A stretch of DNA of 64,000 nt from Marinobacterium aestuarii (GTDB lineage: Bacteria; Pseudomonadota; Gammaproteobacteria; Pseudomonadales; Balneatricaceae): contig NZ_CP015839.1 in NCBI RefSeq assembly GCF_001651805.1, positions 372,001-436,000 on the forward strand, read 5' to 3'. Below, in pieces: positions 1 to 8,367 of this stretch. Numbering within the stretch: position 1 is the first letter of the stretch; each line of letters starts with the position of its first letter. The notes beneath the pieces were generated by a model. That model searched no databases and was not told the origin of the DNA. It saw only the letters and a list, made by a program, of their open reading frames with translations. Made by a program: the position numbers and the translations under genes.

Positions 1-1050
1 TACCACCACCGTGGCGCCGAGAAAATGGGTGAACGCCAGGCCTGGCACAGCTACATCCCCTATACCGACCGCATTGATTACCTCGGCGGCGTGATGAACA
101 ACCTGCCCTATGTGCTGGCTGTCGAGCAACTGGCCGGCATTCAGGTGCCGCCGCGTGCCCAGGTGATCCGGGTGATGATGGCCGAGCTGTTCCGCATTGC
201 CAGCCATCTGGTGTTCTACGGCACCTTTGCCCAGGATGTGGGCCAGATGTCCCCGGTGTTCTACATGTTTGCCGATCGCGAAAAGCTGTTTGGCATTGTC
301 GAGGCCATCACCGGCGGGCGCATGCACCCGGCCTGGTTTCGCATCGGCGGTGTGGCCCAGGATTTGCCCTTGGGCTGGGATCGGATGGTGCGGGAGTTCA
401 TCGACTACCTGCCCGGCCGGCTGGCCGAGTACGACGCCATGGTGATGCGTAATGGCACGCTGCAACGCCGTACCCGGGGCATCGGCGTCTACAACACGGC
501 CGAGGGCCTGGCCTGGGGGGCCAGCGGACCGGGTCTGCGGGCCACCGGGCTGGACTGGGACCTGCGCAAAAAGCGGCCCTACAGCGGTTACGAGCAGTTC
601 GACTTCGACGTGGTTACTGCCAGTAACGGCGATTGCTACGACCGCTGCCTGGTGCGGGTCGAGGAAATGCGTCAGAGCCTGCGCATCATCCGCCAGTGCC
701 TGGACAACATGCCAGCGGGGCCCTACAAGGCGCGGCATCCGCTGACCACGCCACCGCCCAAGGACCGTACCCTGGCCGATATCGAGACGCTGATCCAGCA
801 TTTCGTCAACAGCAGCTGGGGGCCCGTCATCCCGCCCGGTGAGGCGATGGTGGCGATCGAGGCGACCAAGGGCATGAATGCCTACTACCTGGTCAGTGAC
901 GGCTCGACCCAGTCGTACCGGACCCGCATCCGCACGCCGTCTTTTGCCCACCTGCAGATGATTCCGCTGCTGAGCCGGGGGCTCTTTGTCAGCGATCTGA
1001 TTGCCATTATCGCCAGTATCGATTTCGTCATGGCCGATGTGGATCGGTAA
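1..1050 (+). CDS. nuoD: NADH-quinone oxidoreductase subunit D (or C-terminal part of fused NuoCD), 5' partial
   Basis: This is the 49-kDa subunit of respiratory complex I, in the peripheral arm next to the quinone site. The frame is open from base 1, so the gene starts before the window. The visible part carries the family signatures: HRGAEKMGE at the edge, [22 protein letters not shown], a [13 protein letters not shown] stretch, and a conserved C-terminus [15 protein letters not shown] ending FVMADVDR. It is followed after 18 bases by nuoE with a strong GGGGAGG site. Related gammaproteobacteria often fuse NuoC to NuoD. The missing 5' end means I cannot tell whether this one is fused. Confidence 0.97.
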   Translation, partial: YHHRGAEKMGERQAWHSYIPYTDRIDYLGGVMNNLPYVLAVEQLAGIQVPPRAQVIRVMMAELFRIASHLVFYGTFAQDVGQMSPVFYMFADREKLFGIVEAITGGRMHPAWFRIGGVAQDLPLGWDRMVREFIDYLPGRLAEYDAMVMRNGTLQRRTRGIGVYNTAEGLAWGASGPGLRATGLDWDLRKKRPYSGYEQFDFDVVTASNGDCYDRCLVRVEEMRQSLRIIRQCLDNMPAGPYKARHPLTTPPPKDRTLADIETLIQHFVNSSWGPVIPPGEAMVAIEATKGMNAYYLVSDGSTQSYRTRIRTPSFAHLQMIPLLSRGLFVSDLIAIIASIDFVMADVDR

Positions 1051-1068
1051 ACAGAGGGGAGGTTGGAC

Positions 1069-1593
1069 ATGAGCGCAATCTTTGCCCGCGACCGCGGCTG
1101 GTCGAATAGCTATCTGAGCCAGGCCGAGCGCGAGAGCATCGAGCAGGAGGCCCAGGCCTATCCGCAGCGCGATGCACTGTGCATCGAGGCATTGCGGATC
1201 GTGCAGCAGCACCGTGGCTGGGTGTCCGACGACAGCGTGGCGGCGATTGCCGACTACCTGGGCCTGGGGGCGGCCCAGGTCGATGCGGTGGCGACCTTCT
1301 ACAACCTGATTTTTCGCCAGCCGGTGGGGCGCCAGGTGATCTACCTGTGCAACAGCGTGACCTGCTGGATGCTGGGCTGCGATGCCCTCAGGGCCCGGAT
1401 TGGCGAGGAGCTGGGCATCGACTTTGGCCAGACCAGCGCGGACGGCGAATACACGCTGCTGCCCATTACCTGCCTGGGTGACTGCGACCATGCGCCGGCG
1501 CTGATGATCGCTGACCGGCACCACCATGACCTGGACCCCGACAGCCTGGCTGCACTGCTGCAGCCCCCGGCGTCCGGCCAGGCGAAGGAGTAG
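1069..1593 (+). CDS. nuoE: NADH-quinone oxidoreductase subunit E
   Basis: This 24-kDa complex I subunit holds the N1a [2Fe-2S] cluster in the NADH dehydrogenase module. Four Cys in the expected arrangement are visible: Cys94 and Cys99 (CNSVTC) and Cys135 and Cys139 (CLGDC). At 174 aa the length is normal for the family. I chose ATG 1069 over the in-frame TTG at 1063 because AGGGGAGG lies 6 bases before the ATG and would overlap the TTG. It is in the nuo operon, and nuoF starts 3 bases after its stop. Confidence 0.96.
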   Translation: MSAIFARDRGWSNSYLSQAERESIEQEAQAYPQRDALCIEALRIVQQHRGWVSDDSVAAIADYLGLGAAQVDAVATFYNLIFRQPVGRQVIYLCNSVTCWMLGCDALRARIGEELGIDFGQTSADGEYTLLPITCLGDCDHAPALMIADRHHHDLDPDSLAALLQPPASGQAKE

Positions 1594-1596
1594 GCC

Positions 1597-2880
1597 ATGG
1601 AACGCCCGCTGACCCAGCACCTGAAACCGGACGGTTCGGCCCTGACCCTGGCGCAATACCGCGACCTGGGCGGCTACGAGGCCCTGCAAGCGGCCCTCGG
1701 TGGCATGAGTCCCGATGATGTCGTGACCCGGGTCAAGAACGCCAACCTGCGCGGACGGGGCGGGGCGGGGTTTCCCACCGGCGTGAAGTGGAGCCTGGTG
1801 CCGCGTGGCGAGGGCGCGCCCCATCCCAAATACATGGTTGCCAATGCCGACGAAATGGAGCCCGGCGCCTTCAAGGACAGGCTGTTGCTCGAACGCCATC
1901 CGCACCAGCTGCTCGAGGGCCTGATGCTGGCCGCCTATGCCATCGAGGCCGACGTGGCCTACGTCTTTCTGCGCGGTGAATATGTTGATGCCGCGAAGCG
2001 GCTGCGTGTTGCCATCAGGGAAGCCTATGCGGCGGGCCTGCTGGGCGAGCATATCCAGGGCAGCGATTACAGCCTGCAGCTGTACCTGCACATCAGCGCC
2101 GGGCGCTATATCTGCGGCGAGGAAACCGCGCTGATCAATGCGTTGGAGGGCAAGCGCGCGACGCCCAGGGCCAAGCCGCCCTTTCCGCAAATCAGCGGCG
2201 CCTGGGGCCAGCCCACGGTGGTCAATAACGTCGAGACGCTGTGCAATGTGCCGCACATCATCCGCCACGGCAGCGACTGGTACCAGGGGCTGGGCCTGGG
2301 CGAGGAAAGCGGCACCAAGCTGTTTGGCGTCAGTGGCCGGGTATGCCGGCCGGGCGCCTGGGAGCTGCCGATGGGCACACCGATACGGGACATCTTTGAA
2401 GGCTGTGCCGGTGGCATGCGCGAGGGCTATCAGCTGAAAGGCTTTCTGCCCGGCGGCGGATCCACCGACTTCCTGCTGCCGGAGCACCTGGACCTGCCGA
2501 TGACCTACGAGAGTATCGGCAAGGCCGGCAGTCGCATGGGTACCGGCACCCTGATCGTGCTCGACGACCAAACCTGTCCGGTGGGCATGGTATTGAACCT
2601 CGAACGTTTTTTTGCCCAGGAATCCTGCGGCTGGTGCACGCCCTGCCGTGATGGCCTGCCCTGGACCCGCCAGTTGCTGGAGGCGATCGAGTCCGGCCAG
2701 GGGCGCGACGCGGATCTTGATACGCTGGCAGAGCACTGCCGTTTCATGGGGCCGGGCAAAACCTTCTGCGCGCTGGCACCGGGTGCCATGGAGCCGCTGC
2801 AAAGTGCGCTGAAGCACTTTCGCGGTGATTTCGAACGGCATATCGCAGAGCACAGCTGCCCCTATCGGAGCTCGTTGTAG
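1597..2880 (+). CDS. nuoF: NADH-quinone oxidoreductase subunit F (NADH- and FMN-binding)
   Basis: This 51-kDa subunit oxidises NADH, passes electrons to FMN and holds the N3 [4Fe-4S] cluster. The glycine-rich GRGGAGF motif (residues 53-59) and the ICGEE segment near 172 form the nucleotide/FMN site. Cluster ligands are Cys344, Cys347 and Cys350 (SCGWCTPC) plus Cys391. The length, 427 aa, is typical. AAGGAG at the end of nuoE serves as ribosome site. Its TAG stop lies inside a small REP-like palindrome (2877-2893). The nuoG start follows after 69 bases, the loosest junction in this part of the operon. Confidence 0.97.
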   Translation: MERPLTQHLKPDGSALTLAQYRDLGGYEALQAALGGMSPDDVVTRVKNANLRGRGGAGFPTGVKWSLVPRGEGAPHPKYMVANADEMEPGAFKDRLLLERHPHQLLEGLMLAAYAIEADVAYVFLRGEYVDAAKRLRVAIREAYAAGLLGEHIQGSDYSLQLYLHISAGRYICGEETALINALEGKRATPRAKPPFPQISGAWGQPTVVNNVETLCNVPHIIRHGSDWYQGLGLGEESGTKLFGVSGRVCRPGAWELPMGTPIRDIFEGCAGGMREGYQLKGFLPGGGSTDFLLPEHLDLPMTYESIGKAGSRMGTGTLIVLDDQTCPVGMVLNLERFFAQESCGWCTPCRDGLPWTRQLLEAIESGQGRDADLDTLAEHCRFMGPGKTFCALAPGAMEPLQSALKHFRGDFERHIAEHSCPYRSSL

Positions 2881-2894
2881 GCGCGGCTCCTACG
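2876..2894. repeat. Short REP-like palindrome at the nuoF stop codon
   Basis: GTAGG (2877-2881) pairs with CCTAC (2889-2893) around a 7-base CG-rich loop, and a sixth pair can form inside the loop after one mismatch. The minus-strand reading (GTAGGAGCCGCGCCTAC) resembles the short palindromic REP repeats of pseudomonads, which often lie at gene ends. I saw no second copy in the window, so the assignment is tentative. Confidence 0.35.
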
Positions 2895-2949
2895 CATAGC
2901 CAGACCTTTGACTAAGCTTAGGAACACGCTCGACATCATCGAGGTCGTG

Positions 2950-5748
2950 ATGAGCAAAATCCTGATCGACGACAAAGAATACGCAGTTAACCCGCAGCAC
3001 AATCTGCTGCAGGTGATCTTGTCGCTGGGTCTGGATCTGCCCTATTTCTGCTGGCATCCGGCGCTGGGGTCGGTGGGCTCCTGTCGCCAGTGCGCGGTGA
3101 CCCAGTATATGGACGACAACGACAGCCGTGGTCGCCTGGTCGTGGCCTGCATGACGCCCATCCAGGACGGCATGCGCATCGGCCTGCACGAGGCCCAGGC
3201 TAGCGCCTTTCGTGCCTCGGTCATCGAAACCCTGATGACCAACCACCCGCACGACTGCCCGGTGTGCGAAGAAGGCGGCGAGTGCCATCTGCAGGACATG
3301 ACCGAAATGAGCGGCCATATCCTGCGTCGCTACCGGGGGCTGAAGCGTACCCACCGTAACCAGTACCTGGGCCCGTTCATCAACCACGAAATGAACCGCT
3401 GCATCGCCTGTTACCGTTGTGTACGGTTTTATCAGGACTATGCCGGTGGCCAGGATCTGAGTGCCCAGGCCGCGCACAACCATGTCTATTTCGGTCGTGA
3501 ACAGGACGGTGTGCTGGACAGCCCGTTCAGCGGCAACCTGGTCGAAGTCTGCCCGACCGGCGTCTTTACCGACCGTACCTACAGCCGCCACTACAGCCGC
3601 AAATGGGATCTGCAGTGCGCGCCCTCCGTCTGTGCGCACTGTGCGGTGGGCTGCAATACCACACCGGCGCAGCGCTATGACCGCATCCTGCGCATCACTA
3701 ACCGTTACCAGCATCAGCTCAATGGCTATTTTCTCTGTGACCGGGGCCGCTTTGGCTACGACTACAGCAATGCGCCTGAGCGACTGAGGCAGGGGTATCG
3801 GCGCAGCGCCACCGGTACGGAGGGTACCGATGCGGGCGTGCTGCTGGCCGGGCTGATCGAGCGGATCCGGGACCCCGCGCAGGCGGTATTCGCGATCGGC
3901 TCGCCGCGAGCGTCGCTGGAGAACAACTTTGCCCTCAGTACCCTGGTTGGGCCGGAGCATTTCTTCGCCGGTATCGCCGCGGGGGAATTGCAGTGTCTGC
4001 GGCGCTATCTGCGTATCGCCGCCCGCCGCGATACCGGCTTTGCAACCCTGCGGGATATCGAGCAGGCCGATGCGGCCCTGATTATCGGCGAGGACATTGC
4101 CGCGACCGCGCCGCGCGTGGCCCTGTCGCTGCGCCAGCTGGTGCGTAACCGCAGCCTCGCCCGGGCTCGAGAACAGAAAATCGCCCCCTGGCAGGATGCC
4201 GCGGTACGCAACCTGGGCCATGGACAACGCAGCCCGTTGTGGCAACTGGTGCCCGGTGGCACGGCGCTGGACGATATTACCGAGCGGCTGTTCTGCGTAC
4301 CGGTGGACGACATTGCCCGTCTGACCCGGGCCCTGGCGCGCCATCTGGCCGGCGACGCGACCGAGGCGATTACCGATCCGCAGCAGCGGGCCTGGGTCGA
4401 GGATGCCGCCGCGATGCTGTGCCAGGCCCGCCAGCCGCTGTTGCTGGCAGGCTGCGGGATCGCGGCGCCGGACCCGCTCGATGCCCTGGCCGAACTCGAG
4501 CAGGCGCTGCGTGACCGTGGGCACGAGCCGCTGCTCTATGTGGGCGCCATGGAAAGCAACAGCGTGGGGCTGGCGGCACTGGCACAGCAGGGATTCGATG
4601 AGCTCAGGGTGGCGATGGAGCAGGCGCGGGCGCAGGGCAAAGCCCGCAGCCTGGTGATCCTGGAAAACGATCTGCAGCGCCGCCTTGCCCCTGAAGCCCT
4701 GGCGCGGTTGCGCCGCCTCGCCGACCACTGGCTGGTGCTGGATAGTCTCGATACCGACACGGTGCAGCGGGCGGACGCCCTGGTGCCGGTGCCGACGCAG
4801 TTTGAACAGCAGGGCACCCTGGTCAATGCCTCAGGCATGGCCCAGCGGTTCCAGGCGGTGCAGAGCACCGAGTGTGCACCGCCCTGGCAGCAGCTGGCCC
4901 GGGCTGTGATACGGCAGCTGAATGGGGCAGAGCAAAGCCCGGATGCCCGCTGGGCCCTGCTGGCGCGCTGGCACAGCAGTGATGCGGTGCGGCACAGTCT
5001 GGCGGCTGCCGTGCCCATATTCGCTGATATTGAGCGCGCCGGCCCCGCGGCGGATATGCCTGCGCGGGGGGGGCGGCTCCAGCGCCAGAGTGCCCGTTAC
5101 AGCGGCCGTACCGCGATGCATGCACACCAGCAGGTGCGCGAATTTCCACCGCCCGCGGATGCGGATTCACCCTACAGCTTCTCGATGGAGGGCGTCCCGG
5201 GCCCAGGGGCCGCGCGGGCGAGCGTCTGGGCACCCGGCTGGAATTCCGGCCAGGCCCTGAACCGCTTTCAGCAGGAAGTCGGCGCGGACTGGCGGGATGC
5301 GCCGGCGCTGGTACGGCTGGATTTCAGGGCGCTTGATCAACCGCAATTCGTTCCCGCACCCGTCATGGCCGGTACGCCGCAATGGCAGCTGATACCCCGT
5401 TATGAGGTGTTTGCCGCCGAGGAACTCAGCGGCTATGCACCCGCCGTGGCGGAGCGGGCCGGACCTGCGGTACTGGGTATCGATAGCCAGAGTGCCCGCC
5501 GGCTGAACGTCACCAGCTGGGATAGCCTGGAGCTGCACTATGGTGGCTGCAGCCAGACGCTCTATGTGCAGGTGGAGAAAAGCCTGCCGGCCGACAGTCT
5601 TGCCATACCGCAACGCCCCGGATTCTGGCGGGCCGGCACCGATCAGTCACCGGCGTTAAGCCTGCGCCCGGCAGCGCAGCCGTTGCCGCCACCGGTGCGG
5701 CTGATCGCCAGCGACCGGGAAGGTGATCGCGGAGGTGATCATGGCTGA
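2950..5748 (+). CDS. nuoG: NADH-quinone oxidoreductase subunit G
   Basis: This 75-kDa iron-sulfur subunit of complex I relays electrons from NuoF/E toward NuoI. The N-terminal ferredoxin-like domain has [2Fe-2S] ligands Cys34, Cys45, Cys48 and Cys67. Next come the [14 protein letters not shown] cluster motif (about 99-112), CIACYRC, and a further [13 protein letters not shown] motif matching the extra N7 cluster of the E. coli-type protein. A molybdopterin-oxidoreductase-like domain follows. I chose ATG 2950 ([11 protein letters not shown]) because family members begin there; the frame could also open at a TTG at 2908. The product is 932 aa. The end overlaps the nuoH start by 8 bases. Confidence 0.96.
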   Translation: MSKILIDDKEYAVNPQHNLLQVILSLGLDLPYFCWHPALGSVGSCRQCAVTQYMDDNDSRGRLVVACMTPIQDGMRIGLHEAQASAFRASVIETLMTNHPHDCPVCEEGGECHLQDMTEMSGHILRRYRGLKRTHRNQYLGPFINHEMNRCIACYRCVRFYQDYAGGQDLSAQAAHNHVYFGREQDGVLDSPFSGNLVEVCPTGVFTDRTYSRHYSRKWDLQCAPSVCAHCAVGCNTTPAQRYDRILRITNRYQHQLNGYFLCDRGRFGYDYSNAPERLRQGYRRSATGTEGTDAGVLLAGLIERIRDPAQAVFAIGSPRASLENNFALSTLVGPEHFFAGIAAGELQCLRRYLRIAARRDTGFATLRDIEQADAALIIGEDIAATAPRVALSLRQLVRNRSLARAREQKIAPWQDAAVRNLGHGQRSPLWQLVPGGTALDDITERLFCVPVDDIARLTRALARHLAGDATEAITDPQQRAWVEDAAAMLCQARQPLLLAGCGIAAPDPLDALAELEQALRDRGHEPLLYVGAMESNSVGLAALAQQGFDELRVAMEQARAQGKARSLVILENDLQRRLAPEALARLRRLADHWLVLDSLDTDTVQRADALVPVPTQFEQQGTLVNASGMAQRFQAVQSTECAPPWQQLARAVIRQLNGAEQSPDARWALLARWHSSDAVRHSLAAAVPIFADIERAGPAADMPARGGRLQRQSARYSGRTAMHAHQQVREFPPPADADSPYSFSMEGVPGPGAARASVWAPGWNSGQALNRFQQEVGADWRDAPALVRLDFRALDQPQFVPAPVMAGTPQWQLIPRYEVFAAEELSGYAPAVAERAGPAVLGIDSQSARRLNVTSWDSLELHYGGCSQTLYVQVEKSLPADSLAIPQRPGFWRAGTDQSPALSLRPAAQPLPPPVRLIASDREGDRGGDHG

Positions 5749-6685
5749 ACTGGGCGTAATCGGTCTTCGAGTGCTTTCGCTGCTGGGACTGCTGGTGGTT
5801 GCTGCGGCGCTGCTCACCTGGCTGGAACGACGGCTGCTGGGGCTTTGGCAGGACAGGTACGGGCCGAACCGCGTCGGGCCCTTTGGCATACTGCAGGTCG
5901 TCGCGGACATGCTGAAGCTGCTGGGCAAGCATGAATTCGTGCCGCCCTTCGCCGACCGGCCGGTGTTCGTGCTGGCGCCGGCCATCGCCCTGGTCATGGT
6001 GCTGCTGACCTTTGTCATCGTTCCGTTCACCCCCGCCTTTCCACTGGTCGACCTGAATATCGGCCTGCTGTTTTTTCTCGCCATGACCTCCCTGGGCGTC
6101 TACGGCATCCTGCTCGGCGGCTACGCCTCCAACAACAAGTACGCGCTGCTGGGAGCGCTGCGATCGGCCGCCCAGACGCTCAGCTATGAGGTCTTCATGG
6201 GGCTGTCGCTGCTCGGGGTGGTGTTGCAGACAGGCTCCTTCAGCCTGGGCCGGATCGTCGAGGCGCAGCAGGAGCTCTGGTTCTGTGTGCCGCAGTTCCT
6301 CGGCATGCTGCTGTTCCTCATCGCCGGTATTGCCCAGAGTCATCGTCTGCCGTTCGATCTGCCGGAGGCCGAGCATGAACTGACGGCGGGTTTTCATACC
6401 GAGTATTCGGGTATGAAGTTCGGAATGTTTTTCCTGGCCGAATATCTCGGCGTGATCTTGGTGTCGTCACTGATGACGACACTGTTTTTTGGCGGCTGGC
6501 TCGGCCCGGTGCTGCCGGGCTGGCTCTGGTTTGTGCTGAAAACCGGCGTTTTTGTGGTGCTGTTTGTACTGATGCGGGCGGCTTTGCCGCGGCCGCGCTA
6601 CGACCAGCTGATGCGTTTTGGCTGGAAATGCCTGCTGCCGCTGGCGTTGCTAAATCTGATCGTTACCGGCTGGGTACTGCTTTAG
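5741..6685 (+). CDS. nuoH: NADH-quinone oxidoreductase subunit H
   Basis: This membrane subunit forms much of the quinone-access chamber and links the peripheral arm to the proton-pumping arm. It is 314 aa with about eight hydrophobic segments. Conserved stretches include [21 protein letters not shown] near the N-terminus and the [12 protein letters not shown] and [12 protein letters not shown] loops that line the quinone cavity. I chose ATG 5741, since GGAGG lies 5 bases upstream; an in-frame start at 5723 has no such site. It overlaps nuoG by 8 bases. Confidence 0.96.
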   Translation: MAELGVIGLRVLSLLGLLVVAAALLTWLERRLLGLWQDRYGPNRVGPFGILQVVADMLKLLGKHEFVPPFADRPVFVLAPAIALVMVLLTFVIVPFTPAFPLVDLNIGLLFFLAMTSLGVYGILLGGYASNNKYALLGALRSAAQTLSYEVFMGLSLLGVVLQTGSFSLGRIVEAQQELWFCVPQFLGMLLFLIAGIAQSHRLPFDLPEAEHELTAGFHTEYSGMKFGMFFLAEYLGVILVSSLMTTLFFGGWLGPVLPGWLWFVLKTGVFVVLFVLMRAALPRPRYDQLMRFGWKCLLPLALLNLIVTGWVLL

Positions 6686-6717
6686 TAACCGCGCCGGCTG
6701 ACGGGGAGGAGACCACC

Positions 6718-7233
6718 ATGTTCAGTGAGCTCAGATCGCTCTGGAAGGTGCTGCAGCATACGGTTCGGCCGCGTGAAACGGTGCAGTATCCGGAACAGCA
6801 GCCCTACCTGGCGCCCCGCTACCGGGGCCGCATCGTGCTGACCCGGGACCCGGATGGTGAGGAACGCTGCGTTGCCTGCAATCTCTGTGCGGTGGCCTGT
6901 CCGGTGGACTGCATCGCCCTGCAGAAGACCGAGGATGATCAGGGCCGCTGGTATCCCGAGTTCTTTCGCATCAATTTTTCGCGCTGCATCCTCTGTGGCC
7001 TCTGTGAGGAGGCCTGCCCGACCCTGGCGATTCAGCTGACACCGGATTTTGAAATGTGTGAATACGACCGGCAGAACATGGTGTACGAGAAAGAGGATCT
7101 GCTGATCAGTGGCCCGGGGAAGTATCCCGACTACAGCTTCTATCGCGTGGCGGGCAAGGCCATCGGGGGCAAGGACAAGGGGCAAGCGGCCCAGGAAGCC
7201 GAGCCGATCAACGTCAAGAGTCTGCTGCCATAG
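6718..7233 (+). CDS. nuoI: NADH-quinone oxidoreductase subunit I (2x[4Fe-4S] ferredoxin)
   Basis: This 171-aa subunit carries the N6a and N6b clusters that deliver electrons to N2 and quinone. Two CxxCxxCxxxCP motifs are present: [12 protein letters not shown] and [12 protein letters not shown]. The start is ATG 6718, preceded by GGGGAGGAG. The stop TAG lies immediately beside the left end of a 159-bp inverted-repeat element, which pushes nuoJ 174 bases downstream where most nuo genes almost touch. Confidence 0.97.
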   Translation: MFSELRSLWKVLQHTVRPRETVQYPEQQPYLAPRYRGRIVLTRDPDGEERCVACNLCAVACPVDCIALQKTEDDQGRWYPEFFRINFSRCILCGLCEEACPTLAIQLTPDFEMCEYDRQNMVYEKEDLLISGPGKYPDYSFYRVAGKAIGGKDKGQAAQEAEPINVKSLLP

Positions 7234-7234
7234 G

Positions 7235-7393
7235 AGTCTGTCGGACTTAACACTGATCTACTGCGGTAAAGCCGATTTTGGTCATTTTGTGTACTCTTTT
7301 TTGTTAAATAGAACCACTATTCGCCTCAAAAGAGCCCAAAAACTGCCTCAAAACGGTCTTTCCCTCGCTACGATCGGTTAAGCCCAACACACT
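7235..7393. mobile_element. MITE-like element, copy 1, inserted between nuoI and nuoJ
   Basis: This 159-bp AT-richer stretch is matched, in reverse orientation and without gaps, by 59447-59605; my hand alignment gives about 21 mismatches (about 87% identity). The ends form an imperfect terminal inverted repeat of about 17-20 bases, AGTCTGTCGGACTTAAC on the left against AGTGTGTTGGGCTTAAC read inward from the right. It has no convincing gene of its own. This is the pattern of a miniature inverted-repeat transposable element moved by an unseen transposase. It leaves the nuoI stop and the nuoJ ribosome site intact. No clear target duplication is visible. Confidence 0.75.
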
Positions 7394-7407
7394 CCTGGGA
7401 GGATGGA

Positions 7408-7914
7408 ATGCAACTACTGTTTGATCTGAGTGCCCTCATTGCCCTGCTGGCCGCCTGGCAGGTGATTCGTGGCGTCAATGCGGTGCATGCGCTGCTGTAC
7501 CTGATCGTTACATTGCTGGCCATTGCCCTGATGTTCTTCATGCTCGGCGCCCCCTTCGCCGCGGCGCTGGAGGTGATCATTTATGCCGGTGCCATCATGG
7601 TGCTGATGGTATTCGTGATCATGATGCTGAATCAGGGCGACAGTGCTGTCGGCCAGGAGCGGGCCTGGCTTGCAGGCCGGATCTGGCGGGGACCGGCGCT
7701 GCTGTCTGCCGTGCTGCTGGCACAGCTGGGCTATCTGTTGCTGCCGGCAGCGGTGGTCGGCAGGGACGCGGCCGCTGTCGATGCCGTGGCGGTGGGGCAC
7801 GCGCTCTACGGTCCCTATCTGCTGCTGGTGGAGCTGGCATCCATGCTGTTGCTGGCCGCGCTCGTCGGTGCCTGGCACCTGACCCGCGCCCTGAAACATC
7901 GACCACGGGAGTAA
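7408..7914 (+). CDS. nuoJ: NADH-quinone oxidoreductase subunit J
   Basis: This 168-aa membrane subunit of complex I has about five hydrophobic helices. It contains the family's EVIIYAGAIMVLMVFVIMML helix, with the pi-bulge region thought to link redox and pumping movements. The start is ATG 7408, with GGGAGG just after the end of the upstream inserted element. It therefore keeps its own ribosome site although the spacer to nuoI has been expanded. nuoK follows after 6 bases. Confidence 0.95.
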   Translation: MQLLFDLSALIALLAAWQVIRGVNAVHALLYLIVTLLAIALMFFMLGAPFAAALEVIIYAGAIMVLMVFVIMMLNQGDSAVGQERAWLAGRIWRGPALLSAVLLAQLGYLLLPAAVVGRDAAAVDAVAVGHALYGPYLLLVELASMLLLAALVGAWHLTRALKHRPRE

Positions 7915-7920
7915 GGCTAA

Positions 7921-8241
7921 ATGGATAGCCCAGGACTGCTGGTGCCCGTCGAGCATGGCCTGCTGTTTGCGGCGGCGCTGTTCTGCATCGGGCTGGCCGG
8001 CGTGCTGACAAGGCGCAATCTGCTGTTCATGCTGATGTCGCTGGAGCTGATGCTCAATGCCGCGGCCTTTGTGTTCGTACTGGCGGGTGCGGTGCATGGT
8101 AATGCCGATGGCCAGGTGATGTTCATCCTGATCCTGACGCTGGCGGCCGCCGAGGTGGCTATTGCGCTGGCGCTGGTGGTGCAGCTGTATCGGCGCCGCC
8201 GCAGCCTGGATATCGACAGCCTTGACGGCATGCGAGGGTAG
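7921..8241 (+). CDS. nuoK: NADH-quinone oxidoreductase subunit K
   Basis: This is a three-helix membrane subunit (106 aa) of the proton-translocating arm. Two membrane-embedded glutamates typical of NuoK are visible, in the [12 protein letters not shown] and [14 protein letters not shown] segments. The last codons (LYRR...IDSLDG) have a degenerate copy about 124 bases downstream, in the gap before nuoL. Confidence 0.95.
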   Translation: MDSPGLLVPVEHGLLFAAALFCIGLAGVLTRRNLLFMLMSLELMLNAAAFVFVLAGAVHGNADGQVMFILILTLAAAEVAIALALVVQLYRRRRSLDIDSLDGMRG

Positions 8242-8308
8242 CATGGGGCATCTGGACGGATGGGCGAAAGGGATCAGGCCGAAGCGGAACAGGCGGCTGA
8301 AAACGGGG

Positions 8309-8352
8309 CTGTACCGGCGTGTTCAGCGTCCAGCAATCGACCGCCTTGACGG
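8309..8352 (+). repeat. Degenerate second copy of the nuoK 3' end
   Basis: Bases 8309-8352 align without gaps to 8185-8228, the end of nuoK, with 30 of 44 identical by hand. The last 17 bases differ at a single position. The same reading frame gives LYRR....IDRLDG against LYRR....IDSLDG. The 126-base nuoK-nuoL gap may therefore contain the remnant of a small duplication rather than designed spacer. Chance similarity of the weaker half cannot be excluded. Confidence 0.45.
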
Positions 8353-8367
8353 AGTGGAGGAGGTCGC

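Noticed and set aside
2890-4728. 612-codon minus-strand open frame inside nuoG
   Set aside because: It is antisense to a certain gene, with no recognisable domain and atypical composition.
7109-7381. Open frame running through nuoI's end into the inverted-repeat element
   Set aside because: The part outside nuoI is the element itself; its similarity to the frame at 59438 reflects repeated DNA, not a conserved protein.
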